27,637 nt of DNA from Delftia sp. PS-11. Lineage in GTDB: Bacteria > Pseudomonadota > Gammaproteobacteria > Burkholderiales > Burkholderiaceae_C. The position numbers and the translations under genes are program-made. Positions 1 through 9,067 of this stretch are shown here, one piece after another (positions within the stretch are counted from its first letter, which is position 1; each line of letters starts with the position of its first letter). The notes beneath the pieces were generated by a model. The model worked only from the letters and a program-made list of their open reading frames with translations. It ran no database searches and was not told the DNA's origin. The DNA lies in contig NZ_JACSYA010000049.1 in the NCBI RefSeq assembly GCF_029870285.1, positions 1 through 27,637 on the forward strand, given 5' to 3'.

Positions 1-23
1 TGTCGGAGAACCGAAGGCGCCGT

Positions 24-1058
24 TCAGAGCGCCTGCAACTGCACGCTGCCATCGGCCTGAGGGCGCACCTTGAGCGGCAGGATGGACGGCAGCACTGCCA
101 GCAGGCCAGCCGAGTCATTGGCGCGAAAGCGCCCCGTCAGGCGCAGCGCGGCCACGCGCGCATCGGCGGCTTCGATGGGCTGGGTGCGGTAGGCGTTGAT
201 GGTTGCCAGTGCTTCGGCCAGCGGCGTGTTCTCGAACACCAGCCAGCCTTCACGCCATGCCGACAATGCTGCGGCATCGGCCTGGCGCACTGCCTGCGGT
301 TGGCCGTCGCGGATTTCAAGAACCTGGCCGGGCAGCAGGTCCAGCGCGTTGGCCGGGGCAGTGGGCGCATCCTGTGTCTGCCTGCCCAGCACCCGCACCC
401 TCACATGGCCATGTTCGACGCCCACGGTGACCGGTCCGCCACGGTCGCGCACGGTGAAGACCGTGCCCACGACTTCGATGCGAGCCTGGCGCGTCAGCAC
501 CTCGAAAGGGCGGCCAGGGTCGGCGGCCACCGCAAAGCGCACTTCGCCTTCGGACATGGATACGCTGCGGCGCTGGCGGTAGAGCGCCACGCTGATGGCG
601 CTGCGGGGCGCCAGATCGAGGCGGCTGCCTTCCTGCAAGGCCTTGCCGTCGGCCAGCGTGACCTTGAGCATCTGGGAGTTGCGCGTGGCATAGGTTGCCG
701 TGTGCAGGGGCTGCTGCCAGTACCAGTAGGCGCCTCTGCCTGCCAGCGCGCCCGTGCCCAGCAGGCCGGCGATCGACAGCAGCAGCTTGCGGCGCTGGCG
801 CGAGCCTGTGGCCCGCACCGCACTGCCCGCCAGCATGGCGGATTCCTGGAACTGTTCACGCAGGCCGCCGGACATGCCGCCCAGCATGCTCCAGCGCAGG
901 TGCGCCTCATGCGCAGCTGCAGCGTGCCTGGGTGACTTGCCGAGCCATTCGCCCAGAGTGGCGCGGGCCTGGTCGGCAGCCGGGGGAGGAGCGATTTCGC
1001 TTTGGACGATCAGCGTCAGCGCATGCTCGACCATGCGCTCGCTAGGTGCATTTGCCAT
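24..1058 (-). CDS. FecR-family anti-sigma factor / iron signal transducer
   Basis: This 344-residue protein is read as the inner-membrane sensor partner of the ECF sigma factor encoded 6 bp upstream. The cytoplasmic N-terminus (about 1-85) has the Trp-containing anti-sigma pattern, with WLG at 38-40 and W56. One hydrophobic segment follows a basic RQRR stretch (about 88-113). The periplasmic FecR core contains the SEGEVRFAV block near 169-177 and VVGTVFTVR at 196-204, and a C-terminal STN-like signalling region covers about 275-340. In the FecIRA paradigm a ferri-siderophore receptor signals through FecR to release the sigma factor. The start codon follows the sigma stop almost directly without a clear ribosome-binding site, so translational coupling is likely. 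The TonB receptor would be expected just beyond the left window edge. The family assignment is firm; the siderophore sensed is inferred. Confidence 0.92.
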   Translation of the reverse strand: MANAPSERMVEHALTLIVQSEIAPPPAADQARATLGEWLGKSPRHAAAAHEAHLRWSMLGGMSGGLREQFQESAMLAGSAVRATGSRQRRKLLLSIAGLLGTGALAGRGAYWYWQQPLHTATYATRNSQMLKVTLADGKALQEGSRLDLAPRSAISVALYRQRRSVSMSEGEVRFAVAADPGRPFEVLTRQARIEVVGTVFTVRDRGGPVTVGVEHGHVRVRVLGRQTQDAPTAPANALDLLPGQVLEIRDGQPQAVRQADAAALSAWREGWLVFENTPLAEALATINAYRTQPIEAADARVAALRLTGRFRANDSAGLLAVLPSILPLKVRPQADGSVQLQAL

Positions 1059-1064
1059 GGGGAG

Positions 1065-1661
1065 TCAGTATGCATCGTCTGCCAGCGTACTGCTGCCGAA
1101 ATCCATGGTGCCAGCCAGGTCCTGCTCCTGGGGCAGCTCCGAGCGCAGTTGGGCAAGCACGCGCGAGCAGTCCAGCGTGGCGCGCACCATGTGCTTGGCC
1201 ACGGCCATCTCGGTGATGCGCAGCTGTTCGGCGATTTCCGCGCGTGTGTAGCCATGGGCACGGAACAGGATGAAGACTTCGCGCCGGCGTGGAGGCAGCT
1301 CTTCCAGTGCCTCGACGACACGCTGGAGGATCTGGCGCTGTGCAGCCTGGTATTCACTGGATGGCGCATTGTGCTGCAGCACCATTTGCTGGCGTGTCCA
1401 CTCCTGGGCCGTCTTGCGCTTGCGTGCATCGTCGATGCACAGATTGCGCGCTACCCGGAACAGCAGGGCGCGCGGCGACTCGATCTCGCCTCCAGGCGCA
1501 TCCGCGCGCGTGCGCCCGCGCAGGCCCATGGCATGCACATAGACCCGTTCGAAGCTCGTTTGCGCGATGTCGGCCGCATAGTGCGGATCCCGCAGGTCGC
1601 GCGTGAGCTGGCGGCGCAGATCACTGTAGTGAGCCACGAGTTCCTGGATCAGGTCACGCAT
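1065..1661 (-). CDS. FecI-like ECF RNA polymerase sigma factor
   Basis: A 198-residue sigma-70 family protein of the extracytoplasmic-function group. Region 2 includes the ADIAQTSFERVYVHA segment. Region 4 has the helix-turn-helix LEELPPRRREVFILFRAHGYTRAEIAEQL followed by AVAKHMVRA, typical of FecI-type iron-starvation sigma factors. The frame stays open upstream to 1775, but the ATG at 1661 (MRDLIQEL) is preferred. It has an AGGCAGG-like ribosome-binding site about 7 bases upstream, and the extra N-terminal residues would be Pro/Arg-rich with no family resemblance. It forms an operon with the FecR-like gene. A Fur box at 1807-1825 and a plausible promoter lie upstream, so Fur repression under iron-replete conditions is expected. 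Target promoters are probably the receptor and siderophore genes. Confidence 0.92.
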   Translation of the reverse strand: MRDLIQELVAHYSDLRRQLTRDLRDPHYAADIAQTSFERVYVHAMGLRGRTRADAPGGEIESPRALLFRVARNLCIDDARKRKTAQEWTRQQMVLQHNAPSSEYQAAQRQILQRVVEALEELPPRRREVFILFRAHGYTRAEIAEQLRITEMAVAKHMVRATLDCSRVLAQLRSELPQEQDLAGTMDFGSSTLADDAY

Positions 1662-1774
1662 CCGGACACCTGCCTTTCTGCAAGGGCGATGGGTTGGAAT
1701 CCCCGGTCCGTGCAGAGCCAGACATGCCCGCCTGCGCGGGCCCTGGCAGGCCGGGGCGGGTGCAGCAGCGGGCA

Positions 1775-1806
1775 TGGAATTCAGCAGTACGGGAGATTGG
1801 AATTCA
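1775..1806. repeat. Two 9-bp direct repeats next to the Fur box
   Basis: TGGAATTCA occurs at 1775-1783 and again at 1798-1806, 23 bp from start to start, and abuts the Fur box. Each copy holds an EcoRI-type palindrome. Two helical turns of spacing would suit a dimeric regulator, but chance is not excluded. Confidence 0.5.
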
Positions 1807-1825
1807 AATGCAAATGGTTTTCATT
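1807..1825. promoter_or_regulatory. Fur box
   Basis: The 19-base sequence AATGCAAATGGTTTTCATT has the AATGnnAAT...CATT dyad symmetry of Fur operators. It lies in the 213-bp spacer between the ornithine monooxygenase stop and the ECF sigma start, overlapping the predicted transcription start. Binding of Fe(II)-Fur there would repress the sigma/FecR operon. The site is seen directly; Fur binding is inferred. Confidence 0.72.
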
Positions 1826-1828
1826 CAA

Positions 1829-1856
1829 ATTATGGCATGCGAGATTCACGCCGCCA
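1829..1856 (-). promoter_or_regulatory. Putative sigma-70 promoter of the ECF sigma/FecR operon
   Basis: Read on the minus strand, TGGCGG (1851-1856) and CATAAT (1829-1834) are 16 bases apart. The expected transcription start, near 1822, falls inside the Fur box. The -35 element is poor, so the call rests mainly on the -10 and on its position. Confidence 0.4.
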
Positions 1857-1874
1857 GCATGACCATGTCAATTT

Positions 1875-3173
1875 TCAGGCTTGCAGCGCCAGTTGTTCCA
1901 TGCGCGCAACACGGGATTTTTCTTCCTGCGTAGCCAGCAGGGCATCGCCGATTTCGCCGGTGCGCACAGAGGTGACCGACAGCAGGGTATCGCTGAGGCC
2001 GTGGGAGTCTTCGCAGGCTCCCTGCAGGAAGATGGCTGGCTTGCACTCCGGCGTGGTCCGGACCTGGTAGTCGCGGCTGACGGAAAAGTCGCCCAGATAA
2101 GGTGCCAGAGGTGCCAGCAGCGTCTTGTGGTGCTCGCGCCCATAGCCGGTTGCCAGCACCACCACGTCATACCGCACCCCATGGCGGATGCCGCTGTTGA
2201 GGTCCTGCAGTCCGAGATGGATGCCATCGCTGGTAGCCCGCGCGTCCTGCACTTCATGGCGGCGCAGGAAGCGGTGGCGCGTGTCGCCCCGCACCTTTTG
2301 CTCGTAGAACACCTTGAAGATGCTCTCGATCAGTTCCAGGTCGGGGCAGGCATAGTTGGTGTGCCAGAACTCGCGCAGCAGCGCGCCGCGCTCGTCCTGC
2401 GGGCGGCTGTAGACATGGTCCACGAAGTCGGCATTGAAGATCTCGTTGACGAAAGGGCTGTCATCCGACGGGCGTATGGATCTGGCGCGCATGATGAGAT
2501 CGATTTCCGCCGTGGCGTAGCGTCCATGCAGATCCATGAAGATCTCGGCCGCGCTTTGCCCCGCGCCCACGACGGCGATGCGCAATGCCTTGGGGTGTCC
2601 GGCGATGCTGCGCAGGTAGCTGCTGGAATGCAAGACGCGCGCATCCGCGCGCAGGTGCTTGAACTGCTCTGGAATGCTGGGCGTGCCGCCGATGCTCATG
2701 ACCAGATTCTGGCCCAGCCGTTCGTGGACCGAGCCTTGTGCATCGCGCGAGCGCACGCGCAGCCACTCCACCCGTCCGTTGCGTTCCTCGGGCAGCACTT
2801 CGATGACTTCCTGTCCGTAGATGCAGCGGTCCTCGAACTTGGACGCAGCCCATGCCAGGTAGTCATTGAACTCGTGGCGGCTGGGGAAAAAGGTCTTGAG
2901 GTTGATGAAATCCTGCAGCCGTCCCTTCTCGTGCAGGTAGTTGATGAAGGTAAAGCGGCTGGTGGGGTTGCGCAGGGTCGCCAGGTCCTTGAGAAAGGAG
3001 ACCTGCATGTGCGCATGCTCCAGCAGCATGTCCTTGTGCCAGGCGAAGCGCGCCTGCTTTTCGATGAAAATGGGCTGCATGCCGGGCGATGCGCACTCGC
3101 GCTCCTTGAGTGCAATGGCCAGTGCGATGTTCGATGGGCCGAAGCCGATGCCGATCAGGGGGTGGATTTGCAT
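1875..3173 (-). CDS. pvdA: L-ornithine N5-monooxygenase (siderophore hydroxylase)
   Basis: A flavin- and NADPH-dependent N-hydroxylating monooxygenase of 432 residues, predicted to turn L-ornithine into N5-hydroxyornithine, the hydroxamate precursor. The N-terminal FAD motif is GIGFGPSN (8-15). The block MQVSFLKDLATLRNPTS (from about 56) carries the Lys found in the PvdA substrate pocket. The NADPH motif VVGAGQSAAE is at 201-210, the ATGY motif at 341-344, and the C-terminal signature HGLSDTLLS at 391-399. The NPTSRFTFINYLHE segment fits ornithine hydroxylases better than lysine hydroxylases such as IucD. The start at 3173 is chosen because AAAGGA lies 6 bases upstream. An alternative ATG at 3188 overlaps the stop of the upstream acyltransferase gene (ATGA) but lacks a ribosome-binding site. 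It is the last gene of the hydrolase-acyltransferase-monooxygenase run. Confidence 0.93.
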   Translation of the reverse strand: MQIHPLIGIGFGPSNIALAIALKERECASPGMQPIFIEKQARFAWHKDMLLEHAHMQVSFLKDLATLRNPTSRFTFINYLHEKGRLQDFINLKTFFPSRHEFNDYLAWAASKFEDRCIYGQEVIEVLPEERNGRVEWLRVRSRDAQGSVHERLGQNLVMSIGGTPSIPEQFKHLRADARVLHSSSYLRSIAGHPKALRIAVVGAGQSAAEIFMDLHGRYATAEIDLIMRARSIRPSDDSPFVNEIFNADFVDHVYSRPQDERGALLREFWHTNYACPDLELIESIFKVFYEQKVRGDTRHRFLRRHEVQDARATSDGIHLGLQDLNSGIRHGVRYDVVVLATGYGREHHKTLLAPLAPYLGDFSVSRDYQVRTTPECKPAIFLQGACEDSHGLSDTLLSVTSVRTGEIGDALLATQEEKSRVARMEQLALQA

Positions 3174-3184
3174 GGATTGTCCTT

Positions 3185-4294
3185 TCATTGAGTCGATGGG
3201 TCTGGCGCGTGCGGTATCCACAAGGCGTCCGCGAAAAAATGTTCCCTGAGCAAGACTCCGAGCACGGCGCGCTTGTGCGGAAAGTCGAACTCCTTGACCA
3301 GCGCATAGCCGCAGCGCGGCAGGCTTTTGCGCATCTTCCAGTTGTCTGAGCGTGGCTCCACGACGATGCGTTGCGTGCGGCAGTCGTCAAGCAGGAGGTA
3401 ATGCGACAGCGAAGGCAGCCATGCGGTGAGATAGGGCTGGCCACGAAAGCAGGCCTCGCCCACCAGTGCATGCCAGCCGCGATCGTGGTCGCCCGCGTCA
3501 TAGAAAGGTGCGATACGGTCCTCCTTGGCCCAGTAGGCTTCGAAGTAGCCAAAGGGCTGGCCGTCGAAGCTGCCGATCAGGGGCAGCACATGCGGGTCTG
3601 CGGCAATGCGCTCCAGATAGGCCCGGTGGTGGGCGATGTCTCCGCTTTCTTCCCAGAAGTGCGCAACCACAGGGTCGTTCATCCAATGGTGCACGGTAGC
3701 CAGATCGCGGGCCGGCTCCAGTGCGCGCAGGCTCAAGGTCTGGCCCAGCCAGGGGATGAAGCGCCGGTAGACCTCGCCACGGGGCTTGTGCAGCCGCACC
3801 GGATGGCGGCGTCCTTCGCTGAAGGTGTAGTGCAGTGCGTATGGTGCGCGCGGCTGCGGCAGCCACAGCGGCTGTTGCCAGAGCACGGCTCTCGCAACGC
3901 ACGGTGTCTGGCCGTGCGGCGAGCTGACAAGCCCGTCGGGCATGCCGTGCGGCAGCCGTGGCAGGTGCAGTGCAATCTCCTGCGTTTCAGGGTGCAGTGA
4001 AAAAGCCGTCTCCAGGGCCGCGAGCAGTTCGCCGGATTCCGGCATGCCTGTGGGGCCCAGCCAGTGCAATCCCAGCGGCTGGCCACGGGTCCCGTGCGAC
4101 AGGCTCCACAGGCTGCTCGTGCCCGTGTTCACCGGCTCCAGGTGCAGCCGCTGTCCATCGCAACGGACATGGAATGCCTGATCGCCCACATGGGCGGTAT
4201 AGGCGGTGCTGCAGGCGTCCGGAACCGATGCGGCAGTGGCTTGGGCAGGGCGCACGTGAACTCTTTCAGGTAAGACGTCCCGCACGCGGGACAC
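3185..4294 (-). CDS. GNAT-family siderophore N-acyltransferase (IucB/OrbK-like)
   Basis: A protein of up to 369 residues. The C-terminal part (about 185-355) is a GNAT domain of the siderophore acetyltransferase type: HHWMNDPVVAHFWEE, GYFEAYWAKEDRI, DRGWHALVGE and the RIVVEPRSDNWKMRKSLPRCGY segment where acetyl-CoA binds in relatives. The N-terminal half is weakly conserved. It probably acylates N5-hydroxyornithine. The 5' end is uncertain: GTG at 4294 has no ribosome-binding site, whereas GTG at 4255 follows GAAAGAG by 6 bases and leaves a hairpin (4277-4292) outside the coding region. The stop overlaps a possible ATG of the monooxygenase gene, so the two are co-translated. Together with a formyltransferase in the same cluster, this suggests two differently acylated hydroxamates, as in ornibactin-type pathways. 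Confidence 0.85.
   Translation of the reverse strand: MSRVRDVLPERVHVRPAQATAASVPDACSTAYTAHVGDQAFHVRCDGQRLHLEPVNTGTSSLWSLSHGTRGQPLGLHWLGPTGMPESGELLAALETAFSLHPETQEIALHLPRLPHGMPDGLVSSPHGQTPCVARAVLWQQPLWLPQPRAPYALHYTFSEGRRHPVRLHKPRGEVYRRFIPWLGQTLSLRALEPARDLATVHHWMNDPVVAHFWEESGDIAHHRAYLERIAADPHVLPLIGSFDGQPFGYFEAYWAKEDRIAPFYDAGDHDRGWHALVGEACFRGQPYLTAWLPSLSHYLLLDDCRTQRIVVEPRSDNWKMRKSLPRCGYALVKEFDFPHKRAVLGVLLREHFFADALWIPHAPDPSTQ
4277..4292 (-). other. Hairpin between hydrolase and acyltransferase genes
   Basis: GTCCCGC and GCGGGAC form perfect 7-base arms around two bases. If the acyltransferase starts at 4255, this is an intercistronic stem-loop that could tune expression or mRNA stability. If it starts at 4294, the stem is coding. 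Confidence 0.4.
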
Positions 4295-4344
4295 GGACAG
4301 AAAACGGCCTTATGAGCGCTATGACGCACAGGCGCCTGGAATGT

Positions 4345-5310
4345 TCATGCCGCTGCCAGGCATCGGGCTGGCTGCAGTGCGCGTGCCAGCCTCTGGCAAA
4401 GCCGGGTGCGCAGCAGCTGCGCCTCGTCGGTGATGGCTCCCAGCCGCGCGAAGTCATGGACCATGCCGGCATGGATCTGCAGCTCTACCTGGACACCGTC
4501 GGCCAGCAGCCGCTCGGCGTAGAGCCTGCCCTCATCAACCAGGGGGTCGTACTCGGCAAGCGCCACCAGCGCAGGCGCCAGCCCGCTCAGGTCGTTGGCC
4601 TGCAGCGGCGCGAAGCGCCAGTCCTGCCGGTCCGCCTCGCTGCGCAGGTACTGGCCGAACATCCAGGCCAGGGTTTCGCCTTCCAGCAGGTGACCGCTGG
4701 CCAGACGCACGTGCGAATCGCTGTTCTGGTGCGGGGCCGTACACGGATACAGCAGCAGCTGCAGCAGAGGCTGGGGCTGGCCCGCATCGCGTGCGGCGAT
4801 GCACAGCGCCGTGGCCAGCGTGCCGCCGACGCTGTCGCCGCCGACGGCGATGCGCTGCGCATCGAGGCCGTGCTCCCTGCCATGCTGCACAAGCCAGGAC
4901 AGCGCATCCTGCGCATCCAGAAAAGCGGTCGGGAAGCGGTGCTCCGGAGCCAGCCGGTAATCGACTGCCAGCACATTGCAGGGCGTGTCCTGCGCCAGGC
5001 TGCGGCACAGGCTGTCATGGGAGTCCAGGCCGCCCAGCACATAGCCTCCGCCATGCAGGAACAGCAGGCAAGGCGCTGGCGAATCCTGGACGCCCCCCCG
5101 GTAGAGCCTGGCGCGGATGTGCGCACCGTCGCCTGCAGGCAGCGCCAGCTCCTCGGTGACCAGATCAGCGCCAGGCAAATCCAGCGCCAGCGTCGCGCGG
5201 TCGTACGCTGCCCGCGCCTGTGCCGCCGTCATCTGGCTCATGCGCGGCCGCGTCGAGGCCTGCGCATTGGCGAGTTCAAGAAATGCTTGCAAATCGGGGT
5301 GGAGAGCCAT
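4345..5310 (-). CDS. Alpha/beta hydrolase, hormone-sensitive lipase (HSL) family
   Basis: A 321-residue esterase-like hydrolase. The oxyanion-hole motif HGGG is at 86-89, the nucleophile elbow GDSVGG holds Ser160, and the acid EYDPLVDE (Asp255) and MVHDF (His285) complete the triad. The DYRLAPEHRFP block (117-127) is characteristic of the HSL/family IV group. No signal peptide is visible, so it should be cytoplasmic. The ATG follows GAGGAC closely, a good ribosome-binding site. It is the first gene of the minus-strand siderophore run and faces the exporter across a shared promoter region. Its substrate is unknown. Position suggests siderophore maturation or hydrolysis of an acylated or ester-bearing siderophore, but this family is not a standard part of hydroxamate clusters. 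A general esterase caught up in the cluster remains possible. Confidence 0.88.
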   Translation of the reverse strand: MALHPDLQAFLELANAQASTRPRMSQMTAAQARAAYDRATLALDLPGADLVTEELALPAGDGAHIRARLYRGGVQDSPAPCLLFLHGGGYVLGGLDSHDSLCRSLAQDTPCNVLAVDYRLAPEHRFPTAFLDAQDALSWLVQHGREHGLDAQRIAVGGDSVGGTLATALCIAARDAGQPQPLLQLLLYPCTAPHQNSDSHVRLASGHLLEGETLAWMFGQYLRSEADRQDWRFAPLQANDLSGLAPALVALAEYDPLVDEGRLYAERLLADGVQVELQIHAGMVHDFARLGAITDEAQLLRTRLCQRLARALQPARCLAAA

Positions 5311-5395
5311 GGCGTCCTCGGAAGGCGGTTGGGCAGCGCAGCTGCTGCAAAAAGGGTGCGGTGCCCGCCCCTCAACGTGATGACGCGCAGGCGGC

Positions 5396-5431
5396 GCAAA
5401 TGTTCATCGTCTGCCGCTGCTGAACATTTGC
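5396..5431. promoter_or_regulatory. Perfect 11-bp inverted repeat in the divergent siderophore promoter region
   Basis: GCAAATGTTCA (5396-5406) and TGAACATTTGC (5421-5431) are exact reverse complements separated by 14 bases. They sit between the divergent hydrolase and exporter genes. The arm shares GCAAATG with the Fur box at 1807-1825. The spacing puts the half-sites about 2.4 turns apart, as for a dimeric regulator controlling both directions. The regulator is unknown. Confidence 0.65.
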
Positions 5432-5507
5432 AGTCCCCGAGCGTCTTGCAGACAGGAGATGTGTCATGCGCGGTGCATGCGCCTCCCGAGCGCCAAAGGA
5501 ATCCCTT

Positions 5508-7226
<1,719 letters not shown>

Positions 7227-7249
7227 ATTTCCCGCTGATTCACCCCAAC

Positions 7250-8092
7250 ATGGCAAAGATAAAACTCGTCTACATCTGGTCGCTGAGAAACGCCGCCGCA
7301 GACCAGGCCGGGCAACACATCGCCTACAAAGGCGGGCAGCGGTATATGAAATCGCCGCTCGAGTTTCTTGGCGAGCTGCTCGACAGCAGTGCCCTGGGCG
7401 ACATCTACAGTCTGGAGGGTGTGATCCACGACGACGATGAGGCGTCGCCGCGCGACTGCGAGAAGATCGGCAGCTACGGCTTTCGCTACCGGCACGGCGG
7501 GCACTGGTTCTATCCGCCAGAGCTCACCATCCAGGGACGCAGGGTCAACGACCTGCTGCAGTGCGTGCCTTCGACCTACCGGCGCATGCCGCTGCACGAT
7601 CCGCAGCGCGCTGCGGGCAAGCAACTGTTCGAAGCGCAACTGCAAGACAGGCTGGTGGGGCTGGGAGCCGATCTGGTGGTGCTGGACGGCCTGCTGGTGA
7701 TCCTGGACCAGTTGGTGCGGCCCGGAGCCTTGTTCCACCGCAGGATTGCCAACATCCATCCAGGCATCACGCGGCTGGAATCCCCTTATGAGCGCCGTGG
7801 CGCCTGCGCGACGTTCGATGCGCTCTACGGCGCGCAAGGCCGCAAGATCGTGGACTGGAAGAGCATGCAGGAGCGTCCGGTGCCGCCTCTGTTCAAGACC
7901 GGCGCATCTTTTCACTACGTGGACAACGGGATCGACTCCGGCGAAGTGATTGCCGATGTCCTGGGCACTGATATCGACCCCGAGGACACGATTCTTGAGC
8001 TGCGCTGGAACAACTTTCAGCACAGCCTGTTTCCTGCGCTGCGCCTGGGCCTGGAGAAGATGGCCAAGGTACCGTTGGCCAGCGCTGCCTGA
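7250..8092 (+). CDS. pvdF: N5-hydroxyornithine formyltransferase (PvdF type)
   Basis: A 280-residue enzyme of the N10-formyltetrahydrofolate-dependent transferase fold, predicted to formylate N5-hydroxyornithine. The Asn-His-Asp triad of this fold is visible as N168 and H170 in NIHPGIT and D229 in NGIDSGEVI. The residue numbers agree with those I recall for PvdF. The N-terminal YIWSLRNAAADQAGQHIAYKGGQRYM and KIGSYGFRYRHGGHWFYPPE segments fit PvdF rather than methionyl-tRNA formyltransferase. No strong ribosome-binding site precedes the ATG, consistent with coupling to the exporter gene just upstream. A hairpin with a short T run follows. Its product would enter a peptide siderophore made by a synthetase not present here. 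Confidence 0.92.
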   Translation: MAKIKLVYIWSLRNAAADQAGQHIAYKGGQRYMKSPLEFLGELLDSSALGDIYSLEGVIHDDDEASPRDCEKIGSYGFRYRHGGHWFYPPELTIQGRRVNDLLQCVPSTYRRMPLHDPQRAAGKQLFEAQLQDRLVGLGADLVVLDGLLVILDQLVRPGALFHRRIANIHPGITRLESPYERRGACATFDALYGAQGRKIVDWKSMQERPVPPLFKTGASFHYVDNGIDSGEVIADVLGTDIDPEDTILELRWNNFQHSLFPALRLGLEKMAKVPLASAA

Positions 8093-8112
8093 ACCCGCCA
8101 TCCTCATCAGCT

Positions 8113-8160
8113 GCGCCGCTGCCGTGCAATATATGCCATGCAGCGGCGCTGGAGCCGTTT

Positions 8161-8162
<2 letters not shown>
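8113..8162 (+). terminator. Hairpin between convergent formyltransferase and dehydrogenase genes
   Basis: GCGCCGCTGC (8113-8122) and GCAGCGGCGC (8140-8149) are perfect 10-base arms with a 17-base loop. A five-T run lies 8 bases after the stem on the plus strand. The loop is long and the T run displaced, so this is a plausible rather than classical terminator. Confidence 0.5.
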
Positions 8163-8919
<757 letters not shown>

Positions 8920-8944
8920 GGAATGTCTCCTTGGTTATATGACG

Positions 8945-8960
8945 TTGACGTAAACGTAAA
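8945..8960. promoter_or_regulatory. LiuR-like operator palindrome
   Basis: TTGACGTAAACGTAAA is an imperfect palindrome of the form TTnACGTwwACGTnAA, just downstream of the predicted -10 element. It resembles the operator described for the MerR-family regulator LiuR of branched-chain amino acid and acyl-CoA catabolism in proteobacteria. That fits the isoleucine-pathway-like enzyme it precedes. The regulator itself is not in the window. Confidence 0.55.
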
Positions 8961-8966
8961 TTCCAA

Positions 8967-8994
8967 ATTATGCATGCAGCCATCGATCCCACAA
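8967..8994 (-). promoter_or_regulatory. Sigma-70 promoter of the dehydrogenase gene
   Basis: On the minus strand, TTGTGG (8989-8994) and CATAAT (8967-8972) are separated by 16 bases. The predicted start near 8960 coincides with the edge of the palindrome at 8945-8960. Confidence 0.6.
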
Positions 8995-9007
8995 TGCCGC
9001 GCCCAAG

Positions 9008-9030
9008 AAAAAGCCCGGCATGGCCGGGCT
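9008..9030 (-). terminator. Rho-independent terminator of the iron-binding protein gene
   Basis: AGCCCGGC (9012-9019) and GCCGGGCT (9023-9030) form a perfect 8-base stem with a 3-base loop. The plus-strand A run on the left side becomes a T run on the minus strand. It lies 38 bases past the stop of the gene ending at 9068. Confidence 0.85.
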
Positions 9031-9067
9031 GGAGACTCAGGACAGGCGCGCAAGCGCCTCAGGCAGA

